Below are positions 11,412 through 13,790 of a stretch of DNA of 13,790 bases, piece by piece; the first letter of the stretch is position 1, and every line of letters begins with the position of its first letter. Under the pieces are notes generated by a model, which worked only from the letters and a program-made list of their open reading frames with translations, was not told the origin of the DNA and ran no database searches. This DNA is from Phycisphaeraceae bacterium (lineage in GTDB: Bacteria; Planctomycetota; Phycisphaerae; Phycisphaerales; Phycisphaeraceae), in contig JANQKH010000083.1 in assembly GCA_028281215.1 (NCBI GenBank), positions 1 through 13,790 on the forward strand, written 5' to 3'. The translations under genes were made by a program, and so were the position numbers.

Positions 11412-13790
11412 TTACTTTTCCTTCTTGCCGAAATTCCAGAATTGACCGGGTGTTGGTCGCTTGAGATTGATCTGTCCCGTGGCGGTGTAGCCGATCCATT
11501 TGATTTCCATGTCCTTCGCGTCCTTGGGCAGGAAAATCTCGACCGATTCCAGTTTGCCCTGTTTGCCGGCGGTGTCGATGTTAATGACGTGCGGTTGCCA
11601 CCGGCCAGGTTCCAACTTGGATCGGCTTTCGCCTTCAATCACGAAGCCTTTGTTGCTGCCGTTCTCCTTGCCGCGGCCTTTGAAACGGAACTTGCCTTCG
11701 GCTTCGCCGTCCACGCGGACCATCAGGATAAAATACACCTCGCGCCGCTTGATATCGATCGACAGTTTTGACCGGGCGATCCGCGCATTGTTTTTGCCCT
11801 TTTGCGGAATGAGTAACCAGACGTCATCGAACTTATACGAGTTGGTCTCGTGCATCGCCCAGCCAAGCGGTTTGGCGTTCTTTTTCCCTTCGGAAAGCAA
11901 TCGCTTTTGTTTCGCGACAAGGATCGGGTCCACCATGAACCGCCGATCGCTCGCGTTGGGCAGGTTGTGCCACTCGATTGCGATCCAGTTCTTGCCCTTC
12001 TGAAGTTGGGGCAACGCCTTGGTCAGATCAAATTGTTGAACACCGGTGATGGCGGACACGCCTTTGTCTTTGGCCTCAGCGCCGCTGCCTTCCAAGCCTG
12101 GCGACCGCGATGCCTCCTTGCCGTTGAGATAGATCACGCAAGGATCAAACGTACGGACAAGCAGATTGAGATTGTCGATTCGTTCAAGGTTGTCGATTTC
12201 GAACGGTGTACGCATGTAGAACGCGGTGTTCCGGTCGTGCATGGAATCGAGAATGGTCTTGGCGAAGCTGAGGCGTCCGATGGAGAAGACGGCTTCGCCG
12301 GTTGACCAGCCGCCGGCGTTGTAATCACTGGCGGTCCACGTGCCGGTCGGGTGCTTGGCGTCGGACCAATAATGCCACTTGGCGAAGCGCGGGATCAGGA
12401 TGCGCGCGTCGGCATCGTTGATCGCGAAGTGGCGGTAATAGTTTTTATTTTTGCTGTCTTGTGGGTCGATCCAGACGACGCCGCGGGAGATTGCCGGTGG
12501 GGTGTCGCCGGGGCTTTGAATGGTTTTGTCCTTCGGTGGGCTCGGCGGTGTGGCGACGAGGCGCGGCAGCAAGGGCGCCGTAGGGCGCAACACTTTCAAA
12601 CCGCCGTTGGCGGTATCGCCCACAAGGACAAACTTGCTGCGATCCGTGGGTACGCCACCTTTGACGGCCGCCAGTTCGACGTACCCCTGGCCGCCGAATT
12701 CGGCAAAGTCCACTTGAAGGTCAATGGCGCCGGCTTGAGGGAAATCGACAGTAAGTATTCGAGCGACCCGTTGGGTGGCTGCGGCTGGTGCGGCGCGTCC
12801 GTTCAGTGACAGTCTGGCGTGATCATCGGCAGCCAGGAAAAACGTCCATTTGCCTGCCTCGGGAATCACCACGCGTCCGGCCATGCGCGCAGCGAAATGA
12901 TCGGCGAAGACTTTTTTGCCATCGCCCTCAGTAAACGGCACGTCCTTTCGGAACATACCAACCGATCTCGTACCATCAGCAAAGTTGATCACCGGCACGA
13001 ACAGGCGGGACACGTCCTGTGCGGGCTTGCGACCCTCCAGCACGGCCATAGCGCTGGCCTCATCCTTGATTGACTTATCGCCAGGCGAAACGATCACCAC
13101 CGCAAATCCGTTTTCGTTGTCTTTGGGGACCGTCGGTTTCGTACTAGTGTCTGGCGGCGGTGTCTGTTTCACGACAGGTTTGGGTAGCGGCGGAAGGTAA
13201 GGTTCATCGCCGTCGACATGTTTCTTGTAAAACGCGATGATCGCTGCGGCGTCATTCCGTGACCGAGCCGGATTGAGCAGTGCCGTTTTCACAGCCAGTG
13301 GAAGCGATGGTTCGATCGCGACGTTTTCGACCGTCGTATACGAAACACGAAAGTGCCCGAGTGTGTGTTGCTTGTGTTCCGACAGGTGTTTGAGTGTGAC
13401 GACCAGACGCCGTTTGGGCGGGGCGGCGGATTCGATTCCTGTTAGATCATCCGAAAACCGCAGGTCATCCAATGCAATGTACGCGGATTTCGGATCGATG
13501 ATTTCGATCTCGGCGAATCGACCGAGCAGTTCGCGCACGTCCCATCCTGTTGACACAAACGATCGGTTGCCGCGATTGCCCGGCACAGGCATGGTGCGAA
13601 CCGGTTCGCCGTCCACGAGCAGTCGAATCTGCGCTTTACCGACGCCGGCAATCTTGAATCGAATGGCCTGGTTGCGAACCACAAACGGCGCGCTGCGCAG
13701 TTTGCCGGTCGCGTCGAGTCGCTTCTTCTTTCTGCCCTTCTTCCATAGTGAATCAAAAATTAAATCTTTCTGAGTCAATTTTCCTGGGAA
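11412..13790 (-). CDS. Large multi-domain β-sandwich protein, 5' end outside the window
   Basis: The frame is open to the right edge, giving 792 visible residues. The TTG at 13776-13778 could serve as a start, but only three bases separate it from AGGA and the sequence there reads like the middle of a domain, so the gene is probably partial. Numbering from that TTG, residues 23-110 resemble the carbohydrate-binding-like segment of planctomycete DUF1549/DUF1553 proteins (LRSAPFVV, VDGEPV, GWDVRELLG, ALDDLRFSD). Residues 124-187 carry the matching HTLGHFRVSYTT stretch. Pro-rich linkers follow (193-222, 398-430). Residues 255-385 look like a PA14-type domain (WTFFLAADDHARLSLNG). Residues 468-625 look like a galactose-binding-type fold (YMRTPFEI, CVIYLNGKE). 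The C-terminal region (640-770) shares RWQPHVINI and nearby pattern with the kinase outer domain. No catalytic motif is seen. Export and a surface binding role are inferred; the signal peptide is not in view. Confidence 0.75.
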   Translation of the reverse strand, partial: FPGKLTQKDLIFDSLWKKGRKKKRLDATGKLRSAPFVVRNQAIRFKIAGVGKAQIRLLVDGEPVRTMPVPGNRGNRSFVSTGWDVRELLGRFAEIEIIDPKSAYIALDDLRFSDDLTGIESAAPPKRRLVVTLKHLSEHKQHTLGHFRVSYTTVENVAIEPSLPLAVKTALLNPARSRNDAAAIIAFYKKHVDGDEPYLPPLPKPVVKQTPPPDTSTKPTVPKDNENGFAVVIVSPGDKSIKDEASAMAVLEGRKPAQDVSRLFVPVINFADGTRSVGMFRKDVPFTEGDGKKVFADHFAARMAGRVVIPEAGKWTFFLAADDHARLSLNGRAAPAAATQRVARILTVDFPQAGAIDLQVDFAEFGGQGYVELAAVKGGVPTDRSKFVLVGDTANGGLKVLRPTAPLLPRLVATPPSPPKDKTIQSPGDTPPAISRGVVWIDPQDSKNKNYYRHFAINDADARILIPRFAKWHYWSDAKHPTGTWTASDYNAGGWSTGEAVFSIGRLSFAKTILDSMHDRNTAFYMRTPFEIDNLERIDNLNLLVRTFDPCVIYLNGKEASRSPGLEGSGAEAKDKGVSAITGVQQFDLTKALPQLQKGKNWIAIEWHNLPNASDRRFMVDPILVAKQKRLLSEGKKNAKPLGWAMHETNSYKFDDVWLLIPQKGKNNARIARSKLSIDIKRREVYFILMVRVDGEAEGKFRFKGRGKENGSNKGFVIEGESRSKLEPGRWQPHVINIDTAGKQGKLESVEIFLPKDAKDMEIKWIGYTATGQINLKRPTPGQFWNFGKKEK

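Noticed and set aside
13776..13778. TTG as the true start of the large protein
   Set aside because: The frame is open to the window edge, the ribosome site is too close (about three bases), and the sequence begins in mid-domain, so a partial gene is more likely.
1..13790. CRISPR arrays, tRNA or rRNA genes, insertion sequences, integrases, attachment sites
   Set aside because: Looked for and not seen: no regularly spaced repeats, no RNA gene landmarks, no transposase or integrase motifs, and no composition break.

Overview
The window looks like a stretch of chromosome from a planctomycete, most likely of the Phycisphaerae type. This is inferred from gene content: two transmembrane Hanks-type Ser/Thr kinases, small membrane proteins headed by a CxxCGYNL…CPECG zinc ribbon, and a large secreted multi-domain protein whose visible N-terminal part resembles segments of planctomycete DUF1549/DUF1553 (cytochrome-type) proteins. 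The DNA is GC-rich and even in style. I see no insertion sequence, integrase, tRNA, rRNA or CRISPR array, and nothing that marks transferred DNA.

Left part (1-2783): a site-2 protease-like M50 gene runs off the left edge on the minus strand. Divergent from it is a tightly coupled pair: an MltA lytic transglycosylase lipoprotein, then a class V PLP enzyme of the cysteine-desulfurase-like group. The second gene starts at a TTG inside the end of the first and lacks the usual catalytic cysteine.

Middle (2785-7428): a tail-anchored Ser/Thr kinase on the minus strand has a near-consensus promoter with a palindrome at its expected start site. Divergent from it are a long-chain polyprenyl diphosphate synthase and two tandem paralogous six-helix zinc-ribbon membrane proteins of unknown role. 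Aligning the paralogs fixes a TTG start for the first. An extended -10 promoter precedes the second.

Right part (7429-13790): four minus-strand genes in a row. In transcription order they are a large β-sandwich protein (5' end outside the window), a second Ser/Thr kinase, a DJ-1/PfpI protein and a sugar-type ABC permease. The second kinase has an N-terminal zinc ribbon, a non-canonical HLD/DYD catalytic core, one membrane helix and an extracytoplasmic C-terminal domain. That domain shares a short motif with the C-terminus of the large protein, so the two may form a sensing pair. The permease has no ATPase or binding protein in the window.

The most interesting items are the DYD/HLD sensor kinase with its domain-sharing neighbour, the tandem zinc-ribbon family, the DJ-1/orphan-permease pair, and the Cys-less desulfurase homologue coupled to mltA. 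Functions rest on motifs read by eye; no database search was possible.
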